In this document: positions 1 to 8,592 of the stretch, piece after piece
How positions within the stretch are numbered: the stretch's first letter is position 1
How the letters are laid out: each line of letters begins with the position of its first letter
NCBI GenBank assembly: GCA_016712565.1
Contig: JADJQU010000001.1
Location: 868,001 to 932,000, forward strand
DNA: 64,000 nt
DNA from: Planctomycetota bacterium
Lineage (GTDB): Bacteria > Planctomycetota > UBA1135 > GCA-002686595
Direction: 5' to 3'
Notes under the pieces: generated by a model
Databases searched by the model: none
Seen by the model: only the letters and a program-made list of their open reading frames with translations
Told to the model about the DNA's origin: nothing
Position numbers and translations under genes: made by a program

Positions 1-1640
1 TCTCGACGGTCGAGCCCGCGCTTGCCGGGCCGAAGCGGCCCCAGGACCGCGTGCCGCTGTCGGCGGTCAGGGCGTCGTTCGAGAACGCGCTGAAGGGCCC
101 GCCGCGTGCCCAGGGCGCGAGTGGCGCGGCCGGCGCAGGCACGGCGACGATGACGGCGCCGCGCAAGATGAAGATCACGCTCGGCAAGGAGACGTGCGAA
201 CTCGCCGACGGCGCGGTCGTGATCGCCGCGATCACCAGCTGCACGAACACGTCGAATCCGTCCGTGATGCTCGCGGCCGGTCTGGTGGCGAAGAAGGCCG
301 TCGCGCGCGGCCTGAAGTCGAAGCCCTGGGTCAAGACCTCGCTGGCGCCGGGCTCCAAGGTCGTGACCGACTACCTGCGCGCCGCGGGGCTCGACCAGTC
401 GCTGGAGTCGCTGGGCTTCTACACCGTGGGTTACGGCTGCACGACCTGCATCGGCAACTCCGGTCCCCTGCCCGAGGCCGTGCAGAGCGCGATCGACCAG
501 GGCGACCTGTTCGTCGCCTCGGTGCTGTCGGGGAACCGCAATTTCGAGGGCCGCGTGCACGCCTCCGTGCGTGCGAACTACCTCGCCTCGCCGCCGCTGG
601 TGGTGGCCTACGCCATCGCGGGCCGGGTCGACTTCGATCCGACGAAGGAGCCGCTGGGCACGGGCAGCGACGGCAAGCCGGTGTTCCTGAAGGACGTCTG
701 GCCGACGCAGCAGGAGATCCGCGACACCGTACGCAGCGCGGTCAAGCCCGAGCAGTTCACGAAGAACTACGCCGACGTATTTGCTGGCGACGCGGCCTGG
801 CGCTCGCTGGAGGTGCCCAAGGGCTCCACGTACGCGTGGGACAAGGGCTCGACGTATGTCAAGGAGCCGCCGTATTTCGCAGGGTTGACGCGCGAGTTGA
901 AGCCCTTCGAGGAAATCCGCGGCGCGCGCGTCCTGGCCTGGCTCGGCGACAGCGTGACCACCGACCACATCTCGCCCGCGGGCTCGATCAAGGCCTCCAG
1001 CCCGGCCGGCAAGTACCTGCTCTCGCGCGGTGTTTCGAAGGAGGACTTCAACCAGTACGGCGCCCGCCGCGGCAACGACGACGTCATGGTGCGCGGCACC
1101 TTCGCCAACGTGCGCCTGCGCAACAAGCTCCTGGTGGACGTGGAGGGCGGCGAGACCCTGCACGTGCCCAGCGGAAAGCAGATGTCGATCTTCGATGCGG
1201 CCGCCCTGTACGCCGCGGAGAAGACCCCGCTCGTGGTCCTCGCGGGCAAGGAGTACGGCTCCGGCAGCTCGCGCGACTGGGCCGCCAAGGGCCCGTACCT
1301 GCAGGGCGTGCGCGCGGTGATCGCCGAGAGCTTCGAGCGCATCCACCGCTCGAACCTGGTGGGCATGGGCATCGTGCCGCTGCAGTTCAAGGCGGGCGAG
1401 ACCGCCGAGAGCCTGGGTCTCGACGGGCGCGCGACCTTTGAGATCCAGGGATTGCGCGCCGGGATCGAGTCGGGCTTCAGTGCCGGCCGCGAGGTCAGCG
1501 TGCGGGCCACCTCCGCCGACGGAACGCAGAAGACCTTCCAGGCCCGCGTGCGCATCGACACGCCCCAGGAAGTCCTCTACGTGCAGAACGGCGGCATCCT
1601 GCAGTACGTGCTGCGCCGACTGCTCGCGGGGCCGCGCTGA
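1..1640 (+). CDS. acnA: Aconitate hydratase, C-terminal part (5' end outside window)
   Basis: The TCA-cycle enzyme that isomerises citrate and isocitrate with a [4Fe-4S] cluster. The reading frame is open from the left edge, and its first residues already match the AcnA family (EPALAGPKRPQDRV), so the gene is cut by the window rather than broken. Visible signatures: a cluster-ligand cysteine in TSCTNTSNP, the other two in CTTCIGNSGP, then DSVTTDHISPAGS and RRGNDDVMVRGTF, and in the swivel domain KEYGSGSSRDWAAKG. The C-terminus is complete. The 6-phosphogluconolactonase gene starts 16 bases downstream on the same strand, so the two are probably co-transcribed. Identification is very secure; assignment to the AcnA rather than the AcnB type rests on motif order. 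Confidence 0.97.
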   Translation, partial: STVEPALAGPKRPQDRVPLSAVRASFENALKGPPRAQGASGAAGAGTATMTAPRKMKITLGKETCELADGAVVIAAITSCTNTSNPSVMLAAGLVAKKAVARGLKSKPWVKTSLAPGSKVVTDYLRAAGLDQSLESLGFYTVGYGCTTCIGNSGPLPEAVQSAIDQGDLFVASVLSGNRNFEGRVHASVRANYLASPPLVVAYAIAGRVDFDPTKEPLGTGSDGKPVFLKDVWPTQQEIRDTVRSAVKPEQFTKNYADVFAGDAAWRSLEVPKGSTYAWDKGSTYVKEPPYFAGLTRELKPFEEIRGARVLAWLGDSVTTDHISPAGSIKASSPAGKYLLSRGVSKEDFNQYGARRGNDDVMVRGTFANVRLRNKLLVDVEGGETLHVPSGKQMSIFDAAALYAAEKTPLVVLAGKEYGSGSSRDWAAKGPYLQGVRAVIAESFERIHRSNLVGMGIVPLQFKAGETAESLGLDGRATFEIQGLRAGIESGFSAGREVSVRATSADGTQKTFQARVRIDTPQEVLYVQNGGILQYVLRRLLAGPR

Positions 1641-1656
1641 GAGACGAACAGAGCCC

Positions 1657-2382
1657 ATGCACCGGCGGACGGCGATCTTCGACGACGTTTCGGCGCTCGA
1701 CCATGCCGTGGCGTCGTTCCTCGCGAACGCAGTGGGGGCCGCGGTGCGCGAGCAGGGGGGCTGCAACCTGGTACTGCCCGGCGGCCCCTTCGTGCGGCCC
1801 ATCTACACCGAGCTGGCGCAGTTCCAGCTCCCTTGGTCGGAGGTGACCTTCTACTTCACCGACGAGCGCTGCGTGCCGCCGAGCCACCCGGCCTCCAACT
1901 TCGGCGAGGCCGTGGACAAGTTCCTCAAGAATCCGCGCATCGACGCCTTCCAGTTCCGGCGCATCGAAGCCGAGCTTCCCGACCGCGAGCGCGCGGCCGA
2001 GGAGTACGAACGCACGCTGCCGGAGTGGTTCGACGTCGCGCTGCTTGAACTGGGCGCCGACGGCCACGTGGCGGCACTCTGGCCCCATTCGCCCGCGCTC
2101 TCGGAGCGCGAGCGCCTGGTGGTCCCGGTCAGCGCTCCGACGCGCCCCGCGCAGCGCATCACGCTCGCCCCGAGGGCCTTCGAGCGCGTGCGCGAGGCCG
2201 CGATCGTGGCCGTGGGCCCAGACCGCTCCCGGCACGTGGCCCGCGCCTTGGCGCCCGAGGGCACCGCCGACGCCACGGTCGCGGAGGAGCCCGTCCGGCT
2301 CCTGCCCCAGGCCGCCTGGTTCCTCGACCGCGCCGCCGCGTCCGAGCTCTCCGCCGCGAGGGCGGCCCGCCCCGCGCGATGA
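1657..2382 (+). CDS. pgl: 6-phosphogluconolactonase
   Basis: Hydrolyses 6-phosphogluconolactone to 6-phosphogluconate in the oxidative pentose phosphate pathway; cytoplasmic. The 241-residue product has the family length. It carries the phosphate-binding FYFTDERCVPPSHPASNF region and GADGHVAALWP, the family's GxDGHxASLFP catalytic segment. The frame stays open upstream into the aconitase gene, but ATG 1657 lies just after the aconitase stop and begins the recognisable domain, so it is chosen over upstream candidates. The last codons overlap the next start by four bases (ATGA), which suggests translational coupling to the cytochrome gene. The substitution of Val for the usual Thr in DGHxA is a mild oddity. 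Confidence 0.93.
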   Translation: MHRRTAIFDDVSALDHAVASFLANAVGAAVREQGGCNLVLPGGPFVRPIYTELAQFQLPWSEVTFYFTDERCVPPSHPASNFGEAVDKFLKNPRIDAFQFRRIEAELPDRERAAEEYERTLPEWFDVALLELGADGHVAALWPHSPALSERERLVVPVSAPTRPAQRITLAPRAFERVREAAIVAVGPDRSRHVARALAPEGTADATVAEEPVRLLPQAAWFLDRAAASELSAARAARPAR

Positions 2383-4976
2383 TTCTCTCCCGACAGGCGA
2401 CGCGTCTCGCGGTCTGCGCCGCACTCCTCGGCCCCTGGCTCAGCGCGGCGGCGAGCGCCGCGCCCCAGGCCGGCGACGATCCGAAGGAGCACCAGCCGCC
2501 GCTGCCGCCCGAGCTCGCCTTGCCGCCGGCGCCGGTGCTCTCGCCCGAGGAAGCGCTCCAGACCTTCGTCCTGCCACGGGGGTTTTCGATCGAGCTCGTC
2601 GCCGCCGAGCCCTTGGTGCGCGACCCGGTCGCCTTTTCCTTCGCCCCCGACGGCCGCCTGTGGGTCGCCGAGATGTGCGGCTACATGAACGACCTCGCGG
2701 GCTCCGGCGAGGGCGAACCCTCCGGCGCGATCGTGGTCCTCGCCGACGAGGACGGCGACGGCCGCATGGACGCGCGCACGGTCTTCGCCGACGGCCTGGT
2801 GCTGCCGCGCGCGCTGGCCTTGACCCGCGGCGGCGTGCTCGTGATCGCCCCGCCGGAACTCCTGTTCCTCGAGGACACCGACGACGACGGCATTGCTGAC
2901 CGCCGCACGGTGCTGGAGCGCGGCCACGCAGGACTCGCGAGCCCGGAGCACGCGATCAACGGCCTGTTGCCGACGCTCGACAACGCCTTCGCCTGCGCCA
3001 ACGTGCCGTGGCGCTACGTGTACAAGGAAAACAAGTTCCAGCGCGAAGCGACCTCGGGCGGCGGCCAGTGGGGGATCAGTCAGGACGATCGCGGCCGCCT
3101 CTTCTACGACTACAACTCCGATCCGCTGCGCTACGACGCACTGCCCTCGCGCTACCTCGCGAGAAATCCCGACGCGGGCGCGCCGCGCGGCACGAACCTG
3201 CAGGTCGTCCAGGACCTCTCCGTGCGCCCGAGCCGGACGACGCCGGGCGTGAACCGCGGCTACCGGCCCGGTTTCCTCGTCGAGGGCAAGCTCAAGGAGG
3301 CCACCGCGGTCTGCTCGCCGTGGATTTTCCGTGGCGGGACGTTCGAGTCGCCCTACGCCGGTGCTGCGTTCGTGTGCGAGCCCGCGGCCAATCTCGTGCT
3401 CGCCTACGCGCTCGACGACGACGCCGGCGCCCTGAAGGGCCGCGCGCTGCGGCACTCCGTGACAAAGGGCGTCGAGCTCGACTTCCTGACCTCCACCGAC
3501 GAGCGTTTCCGGCCGGTCGCCCTGTGCGACGGCCCCGACGGCGCGCTCTACGTCGCGGACATGTACCGCGGCCTGATCCAACACCGACTGTTCGTCACGA
3601 CCTTCCTCAAGCAGCAGGTCGAAGCGCGCGGCCTCGCGCAACCGATCGGCCACGGCCGCATTTGGCGCGTGCGCCGCGCCGACGCACCGCGGCCGGAGCT
3701 GCCCGCTCTCGGTGACGCGTCCTGGGCCGAGCTCGCCGCCGCGCTCGCCAGCGAGAACGGCTGGGTGCGCGACCGCGTGCAGCAGATCTTCGTCGAGGAG
3801 GGCGCCGAGGAGGAAAAGGCGAAGACCGCCCTGCGCGCCTTGCTCACGGGCGACGCCCCGCCGCTCGCGCGCGTGCACGCCCTGTGGGCCCTCGCCGGCA
3901 TGCGCGCGCTGCAGCCCGAGCTCGTGCTCGCCGGCCTCGAGCATGCCGATCCACGCGTGCGCGAGGCCGCCCTGCGCGCCGGCGAGCCCTTCGCGGGCCT
4001 AGACGCGCGCATTCTGGCGCGCTGGATGGAGCTCGCGCGCGATCCCGAGAGCGGTTTGCGCACCCAAGTGATCCTCTCGCTCGGTGAACTGCAGATGCCG
4101 CGCGCCGAGGCGGCGCTGCGCGAACTCTTGGTGGAGGACGCTTCGCGACCGCTGGAGCGTTTCGCCGCGCTGTCGAGTCTTGCGCGGCGCGAGGAGCCGT
4201 TCCTGGCCGAGCTCCTCGGGCGGCGCGAATTCGCCGCCGAGCGCCCGGGGCGCGCGGCCCTGGTGCGCGAGCTCGCGGCCTGCGTGGCGCGCGGCTCGGG
4301 CGACGTTCCTCTCGGGCTGGTGCTCGACCTCGTGGTCGACGCGCGCCGCCTGACGTGGCAACGGGAGGCCCTGATCGCGGGCCTCCTGGACGGCCGCACC
4401 CCCGCGGCACCAAAGAGGCCCGCCGCCTTGCGCTGTGTGGAGGAGCCGCGCGCGATGCGCGCCCTCGCGCGCCTGGTGGAGCAGGTCGGCCGGGAGAACG
4501 CGCCGTCGCTCGCGAAGCTCATGGACTCGATCTCCTGGCCCGGACACCCCTTGGAGGGCGAGACGCCGATCCGGCCCTTGGACGGCCTTGAGCGCGAATC
4601 GTTCGAGCGCGGTCGCACGCTCTTCGCGAACGTCTGCGCGGGCTGCCACCAGCCGACGGGCCTGGGCATGGCCGGCATGGCGCCGCCCTTGCGCGGCTCG
4701 GAATGGGTGCACAGTCGTCCGGAGATTCTCGCCCGCATCCTGGTGGGTGGTCTTTCCGGTCCGATCCGCGTGAAGGGCGAACTCTGGGAGCTCGACATGC
4801 CCGCGGTGGTGGCCACCGACGAGGAGATCGCCGGCGTTCTGACCTACATCCGCCGTCAGTGGGGGCACGGCTCCGATCCGGTGCCGGTGTCCGTCGTCGC
4901 CGCCGCGCGCGCCGCGTGCAAGGGCCGCACCGCGCCCTTCACCGCGGCCGAGCTCGAGGCCCTGGCGAAGCAGTGA
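2379..4976 (+). CDS. PVC-type secreted dehydrogenase with HEAT repeats and cytochrome c domain
   Basis: An 865-residue exported protein of the class often annotated as membrane-bound dehydrogenase / PVC-type heme-binding CxxCH protein, which is expanded in Planctomycetota and Verrucomicrobiota. Residues 1-28 form a signal peptide ending in ASAAP. Residues 60-430 look like a beta-propeller of the sugar-dehydrogenase type with a metal-binding-like DEDGDGRMD segment. Residues 450-690 are helical HEAT-like repeats. The C-terminus carries one covalent heme site, CAGCH at 753-757, with Met in WELDMPAV a possible sixth ligand. It probably oxidises a periplasmic substrate and passes electrons to a respiratory chain; the substrate is unknown. 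Its start overlaps the pgl stop, and the next gene starts inside its stop codon. Confidence 0.88.
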   Translation: MILSRQATRLAVCAALLGPWLSAAASAAPQAGDDPKEHQPPLPPELALPPAPVLSPEEALQTFVLPRGFSIELVAAEPLVRDPVAFSFAPDGRLWVAEMCGYMNDLAGSGEGEPSGAIVVLADEDGDGRMDARTVFADGLVLPRALALTRGGVLVIAPPELLFLEDTDDDGIADRRTVLERGHAGLASPEHAINGLLPTLDNAFACANVPWRYVYKENKFQREATSGGGQWGISQDDRGRLFYDYNSDPLRYDALPSRYLARNPDAGAPRGTNLQVVQDLSVRPSRTTPGVNRGYRPGFLVEGKLKEATAVCSPWIFRGGTFESPYAGAAFVCEPAANLVLAYALDDDAGALKGRALRHSVTKGVELDFLTSTDERFRPVALCDGPDGALYVADMYRGLIQHRLFVTTFLKQQVEARGLAQPIGHGRIWRVRRADAPRPELPALGDASWAELAAALASENGWVRDRVQQIFVEEGAEEEKAKTALRALLTGDAPPLARVHALWALAGMRALQPELVLAGLEHADPRVREAALRAGEPFAGLDARILARWMELARDPESGLRTQVILSLGELQMPRAEAALRELLVEDASRPLERFAALSSLARREEPFLAELLGRREFAAERPGRAALVRELAACVARGSGDVPLGLVLDLVVDARRLTWQREALIAGLLDGRTPAAPKRPAALRCVEEPRAMRALARLVEQVGRENAPSLAKLMDSISWPGHPLEGETPIRPLDGLERESFERGRTLFANVCAGCHQPTGLGMAGMAPPLRGSEWVHSRPEILARILVGGLSGPIRVKGELWELDMPAVVATDEEIAGVLTYIRRQWGHGSDPVPVSVVAAARAACKGRTAPFTAAELEALAKQ

Positions 4977-5860
4977 CCTGCCCCGCGCGAGTGACGCGAC
5001 TGTGGCTCGGCCTGGCGCTGATCGCCGGGTCCTGGCCGCTGAACTGGGCCGATGCCCTGTGGTCCGGCGGCCCGCGCACGCACTGGCTGTTCTTCCCGCT
5101 GTGGCTGGGCTACGTGCTGGTGGTGGACGGGTGGTGCGAACTGCGCGCGGGAACGAGCGCGTGGCGCCGATCGCGCTCGGGCTTCGTGTTGCGCTTCGTG
5201 CTCTCGGCGCCGGCGTGGTGGCTGTTCGAGCTGTTGAACGTGCGCCTGGCGAACTGGGAGTACGTGGGCCGCGAGCTCTTCACGGATCTCGAGTACGCGC
5301 TCCTGTGCACGCTGTCCTTCTCGACGGTCTTGCCCGCGGTGCTCGGCACGGGCGAGCTGGTGCGCACGTTTTCGTTCATCGAGCGCTTCGCGCGCGGCCC
5401 GCGCTGGTCGAGATCGCCGCGCAAGGCGCTGGGGTACTTCGTGCTCGGGCTCGCGATGTTGACCGCGATGCTCGTGGAGCCGGACTGGTTCTACCCGTTC
5501 TGCTGGACGAGCCTGGTGTTCCTGCTCGAGGCGCTCGCCCATGCGCTCGGCCGTCGCGGACTGTCGGACGACCTCGCGCGCGGCGACTGGCGCCCCTGGT
5601 GGTCCCTGTGGATCGGCGGTCTCGCCTGCGGCTTCTTCTGGGAGCTGTGGAACTTCTGGTCGTACCCGAAGTGGGTCTATCACGTTCCTGGGGTCGAATT
5701 CGCGTACCTGTTCGAGATGCCGGCGCTGGGCTACCTCGGCTACCTGCCGTTCGCGATGGAGGTGTATCTGTTCGCGAACCTGGTGCTGCCCGAGAGGGCG
5801 CGGGCGGGATTGGGCCGGTGGCCTGACTCTGAGAGCCGGCAACATGCGCTGCCCCTCTGA
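4973..5860 (+). CDS. Trp-rich polytopic membrane protein of unknown function
   Basis: Not recognised. The 295-residue product is strongly hydrophobic, with about seven likely membrane segments and many aromatic residues (for example ADALWSGG, DGWCELR, FFWELWNFWSYPKW). GTG 4973 overlaps the stop of the cytochrome gene as GTGA; a second GTG at 4991 is an alternative. Because it is coupled to a secreted cytochrome-containing dehydrogenase, a membrane anchor or electron-transfer partner is possible, but no heme or quinone motif is visible. It ends the cluster that starts with aconitase. A 360-base gene-free stretch follows. Confidence 0.7.
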   Translation: MTCPARVTRLWLGLALIAGSWPLNWADALWSGGPRTHWLFFPLWLGYVLVVDGWCELRAGTSAWRRSRSGFVLRFVLSAPAWWLFELLNVRLANWEYVGRELFTDLEYALLCTLSFSTVLPAVLGTGELVRTFSFIERFARGPRWSRSPRKALGYFVLGLAMLTAMLVEPDWFYPFCWTSLVFLLEALAHALGRRGLSDDLARGDWRPWWSLWIGGLACGFFWELWNFWSYPKWVYHVPGVEFAYLFEMPALGYLGYLPFAMEVYLFANLVLPERARAGLGRWPDSESRQHALPL

Positions 5861-6220
5861 GTCAGCGGGACGGGGAGGATTGCCCGCGAACGCTCGCGAG
5901 AAGAGATCAGGTTCCTCTCGGGGGGCCTGATGCGTGCTACCCGGAATCCCACCTGCCATGAGCCAGCGCTCGATGGACCGATCTCCCAGGAGGATCGCGT
6001 GGACATCCTGCGTTCTATCTCGTTTCATTTCGGGAGACTCGATGACGCGGTCTACATTTCAAAGCGAGGCGCTGGCTAACAACGACATCCACCGGACGGC
6101 GCTTCGCGCCGCCGCTGATGCCGGGCGTCAGGTGACACAGGGTGAGCACCTCGCGAATGGGGCGCGTGCCCCAGGGGCCGGACGGCACAGGTGCGTCACG
6201 GGTTTCGATCGGAGGACACC
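5861..6220. other. Gene-free stretch with attC-like site
   Basis: No convincing gene lies between the membrane protein and the RibD/DHFR-like gene. The notable content is the attC-like hairpin listed separately at 6074-6132. The 140 bases before it contain short open frames without recognisable domains, which could be the remains of an older cassette. Confidence 0.5.
6074..6132 (+). other. attC-like integron recombination site (degenerate)
   Basis: The left end reads GGCTAAC and the right end GTCAGGT, close to the RYYYAAC and GTTRRRY cores of integron attC sites. Between them is an imperfect stem with a perfect CGGCGC-TTC-GCGCCG tip and unpaired bases in the stem, the layout of attC folded on one strand. 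The right core has GTC where a functional site needs GTT, so it may be inactive or a look-alike. It lies about 90 bases before a cassette-type gene. No integron integrase is present in the window. Confidence 0.42.
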
Positions 6221-6778
6221 ATGGGACTCTTGACCTTCAGCCTCAACGTCACCCTGGACGGCTGCGTCGACCACCAGGAGGGAATCGCCGACGACGAAAC
6301 ACACGCCTTCTTCACCCATCTTATGGACGAGGGCGGGGCGATGCTGTGGGGTCGCGTCACCTACGAGATGATGGAGAGCTATTGGCCGACGGTCGCGCGC
6401 GGTGCCGAGCCGGCGCCGCCGGCGATCCGCGAATGGGCGGTCAAGCTGGAAGCCAAGCCGAAGTACGTGGTGTCCTCAACGCGCAAGGACTTCCCCTGGA
6501 CCAACAGCCACCCCATCGTCGGCGATCTGCGCACAGCCGTTCAGAAGCTCAAGGACGCGACCCCAGCGGGCGTGCTCCTCGGTAGCGGCAAACTCGCGAC
6601 CGAGCTGGACCGACTGGACCTGATCGACGAGTACAAGTTGCTCGTCCACCCCAGGATCGCCGGCCACGGCCCAACCCTGTACGGGGGCGGACTGCCCGGT
6701 ACGCGACGGCTCGAGTTGATCTCGGCCAAGCCGCTCCGCAGCGGCGCGGTCGCCCTGCACTATCGGCGCGTGCGCTGA
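6221..6778 (+). CDS. Dihydrofolate reductase family protein (RibD C-terminal fold)
   Basis: A 185-residue protein of the DHFR / RibD-C superfamily (YyaP/YwjB-like), a small NADPH-binding cytoplasmic reductase fold. The N-terminal strand (LLTFSLNVTLDGCVDH), the GRVTYEMMESYWPT segment, the glycine-rich GVLLGSGKLATEL and the C-terminal HPRIAGHGPTLYGGG are typical. ATG 6221 is preferred over an in-frame ATG 30 bases upstream because GGAGG sits at 6211-6215 and the conserved domain begins here. Physiological substrate is unknown; such proteins are often annotated only as deaminase/reductase. An attC-like site lies just upstream, and this family is common in integron cassettes, so acquisition as a cassette is plausible. 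Confidence 0.88.
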   Translation: MGLLTFSLNVTLDGCVDHQEGIADDETHAFFTHLMDEGGAMLWGRVTYEMMESYWPTVARGAEPAPPAIREWAVKLEAKPKYVVSSTRKDFPWTNSHPIVGDLRTAVQKLKDATPAGVLLGSGKLATELDRLDLIDEYKLLVHPRIAGHGPTLYGGGLPGTRRLELISAKPLRSGAVALHYRRVR

Positions 6779-6888
6779 CTCGTGGATGGGTCCTGTCGCT
6801 TGGCGATTCGCTACACTTCGGACGGGCCTCGCGTTGCTCGACCTGCCGGTGAGCGCAGGCCTTCTGCTCCGAATCGGAAGGATGCCCC

Positions 6889-7350
6889 ATGCGAGCGCTG
6901 GAACTGAAGGTCCCGCCGGCCGTCGTTGTCGTGACCTGCGGCGCGATCATGTGGGGCATCTCCAGGCTCACGCCCGCCGCGAGCATCGAAGTGCCCGACC
7001 TCCAGATCGCGGCGCTCGGGCTGGCGCTCGTCGGCGTCGTCCTCGCGATCATTGCCGTCTGCTCCTTTCGCGCGAACCACACCACCGTGGACCCGCGAAC
7101 TCCCGGCGAGGCCTCGAAGCTCGTGGTGGGCGGCGTCTACCGGTGGTCGCGGAACCCCATGTACCTGGGGATGTTGCTCCTCCTGGCGGCGTGGGCCCTC
7201 TGCCTGTCGAACGCCGCGGCGCTGTTCCTCCTGCCGGCGTTCGTGGCTTACATGACCGCGTTCCAGATCAGGCCCGAGGAGCGCCTCCTGCTCTCCAAGT
7301 TCGGAGAGAGCTACGCGCAGTACAAGTCGGCGGTGCGGCGGTGGGCGTGA
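6889..7350 (+). CDS. Isoprenylcysteine carboxyl methyltransferase family membrane protein
   Basis: A 153-residue integral membrane protein with about four hydrophobic segments. The C-terminal half carries the ICMT/PEMT signature: GGVYRWSRNPMYLGM (cofactor and membrane loop) and EERLLLSKFGESYAQYKSAVRRW. In bacteria these proteins probably methylate small or lipid substrates with S-adenosylmethionine; the true substrate here is unknown. It stands alone, 110 bases after the RibD/DHFR-like gene on the same strand. Like its neighbour it belongs to a family often carried by mobile cassettes, but no second attC-like site was found after it. Confidence 0.85.
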   Translation: MRALELKVPPAVVVVTCGAIMWGISRLTPAASIEVPDLQIAALGLALVGVVLAIIAVCSFRANHTTVDPRTPGEASKLVVGGVYRWSRNPMYLGMLLLLAAWALCLSNAAALFLLPAFVAYMTAFQIRPEERLLLSKFGESYAQYKSAVRRWA

Positions 7351-7572
7351 TGAGGACTGGCATTGGGTTCGCGAGGGGGCAGGGCGCAATGCCTGCCTCC
7401 TCCTCGCCGACGAAGAGCCCGATGCCGCCCCGGCCGTGGAGCCCGTCGATTCCTCTTGGGGCCCTGTGCGAAGTCGCCAGGCCGCAGGGGGCGCGAGAAC
7501 CCAGGCCAGCCGGTGCGGCTGCTGCGGCTCGACCCGACGGACCGTGGCGAAACCCCGCGGCACACCCGCGAC

Positions 7573-8592
7573 TCAACCCGCCGGCGTCCCCAGGGCGTAC
7601 ACCCAACGCGGCTCCGTGAATTGGACTTCCCCGACGCCGTCGATGAAGAGCGTGATCCTGTACCAGCCGGTCACCTCGGCGACGATCTCGCCGCGGTCAT
7701 TGAGGTCCAGGATCGCCGTCGCCTGGGTCAGCAGCTCGCCGTGGGCCTCGAGGATGGGATAGCCGCCGTACAAGTCGGGGTCGTAGACCTCGTGCCGGGC
7801 AAAGCCGTACGTGAGGTCGATGGTCTTGATGCTCCCGTTCGCCTTGCGGATGAACCCGTGGGAGCGATAGTCGCCGATCAACGGCTCGTACTCGGTCCAG
7901 TAGCCGGCCGCCTGGCCCTTGTTGTTGAGCGCCCGCAAGCCGATCTCGTGCGCGTCGCCGATGTCGAAGTACGTGACCGTGTTGCCCTTCATCAGGAACG
8001 GATGGTGCTCGAACTGGTTCCAGGCGCCCCCCAGGATCTGGCCCTTGTCATTGATCGCCGCGAAGTAAGTGTTCAGCGCCGGGCTCACTCCGGGAACCGC
8101 GACCGGCCGCCCTCCCTGTTCGTCCACGAGAAATGCGCTCCAGGCGACGCCTCCGCCCGTTGTCGTCTCGCCGACGGCGACGTTGCTTTTGTTCAGGCGG
8201 TAGAGGAACACGCGCTCTCCCGGCGTGGCGAACGTGCGCAGATAACCGTGCTTGTTGCGCGTCCAAGCCGCGACGTCGGACGTGCCCTGCACCTCCCGGA
8301 AGCCGACGGTGGAGAGCTGATCGTTGATGCCGCGGTACCAGCAGTACTCCTCCGGCGCGCCCACTCGGAAGACACGGGCCTGATTTCCCTGCCAGAAGAC
8401 ACCGATGGGCTCGAAGTTGACATCGAACGCCGAGACCAGGGGCGAGCGATCCGAGAGCCCGGAGTAGAAGCCGAACTCCACTCCGGCCACGTTGCCGGGG
8501 TCAAAGACCTGCAGCTCGTACGACTGCGCCGAGGCGATGCTCGACGAAATCGTGGTAACGGCGACCAGCAAGGGCATCAACAGGGGCTTCAT
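7573..8592 (-). CDS. Secreted HAF-repeat-like beta-propeller protein
   Basis: A 339-residue exported protein of unknown function. It begins MKPLLMPLLVAV and has a signal peptide cleaved near ASAQS. The rest contains spaced INDKGQ / LNNKGQ / LNDRGE segments followed by aromatic-rich strands, the pattern of the extracellular HAF repeat family (about 40-50 residues per repeat, probably a beta-propeller). The open frame extends about 100 codons upstream, but ATG 8592 is chosen because it begins a proper signal peptide and the upstream part is low-complexity. It is transcribed against its neighbours and has no obvious partner. Confidence 0.75.
   Translation of the reverse strand: MKPLLMPLLVAVTTISSSIASAQSYELQVFDPGNVAGVEFGFYSGLSDRSPLVSAFDVNFEPIGVFWQGNQARVFRVGAPEEYCWYRGINDQLSTVGFREVQGTSDVAAWTRNKHGYLRTFATPGERVFLYRLNKSNVAVGETTTGGGVAWSAFLVDEQGGRPVAVPGVSPALNTYFAAINDKGQILGGAWNQFEHHPFLMKGNTVTYFDIGDAHEIGLRALNNKGQAAGYWTEYEPLIGDYRSHGFIRKANGSIKTIDLTYGFARHEVYDPDLYGGYPILEAHGELLTQATAILDLNDRGEIVAEVTGWYRITLFIDGVGEVQFTEPRWVYALGTPAG

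Noticed and set aside
1..1640. Aconitase as a pseudogene because it lacks the N-terminus
   Set aside because: The frame is open at the left edge and matches the family from the first codon, so the gene is only cut by the window.
1851..3944. Long open frame on the minus strand opposite pgl and the cytochrome gene
   Set aside because: A shadow of strong plus-strand coding; no domains, Arg/Ala/Gly-rich composition typical of antisense frames in GC-rich DNA.
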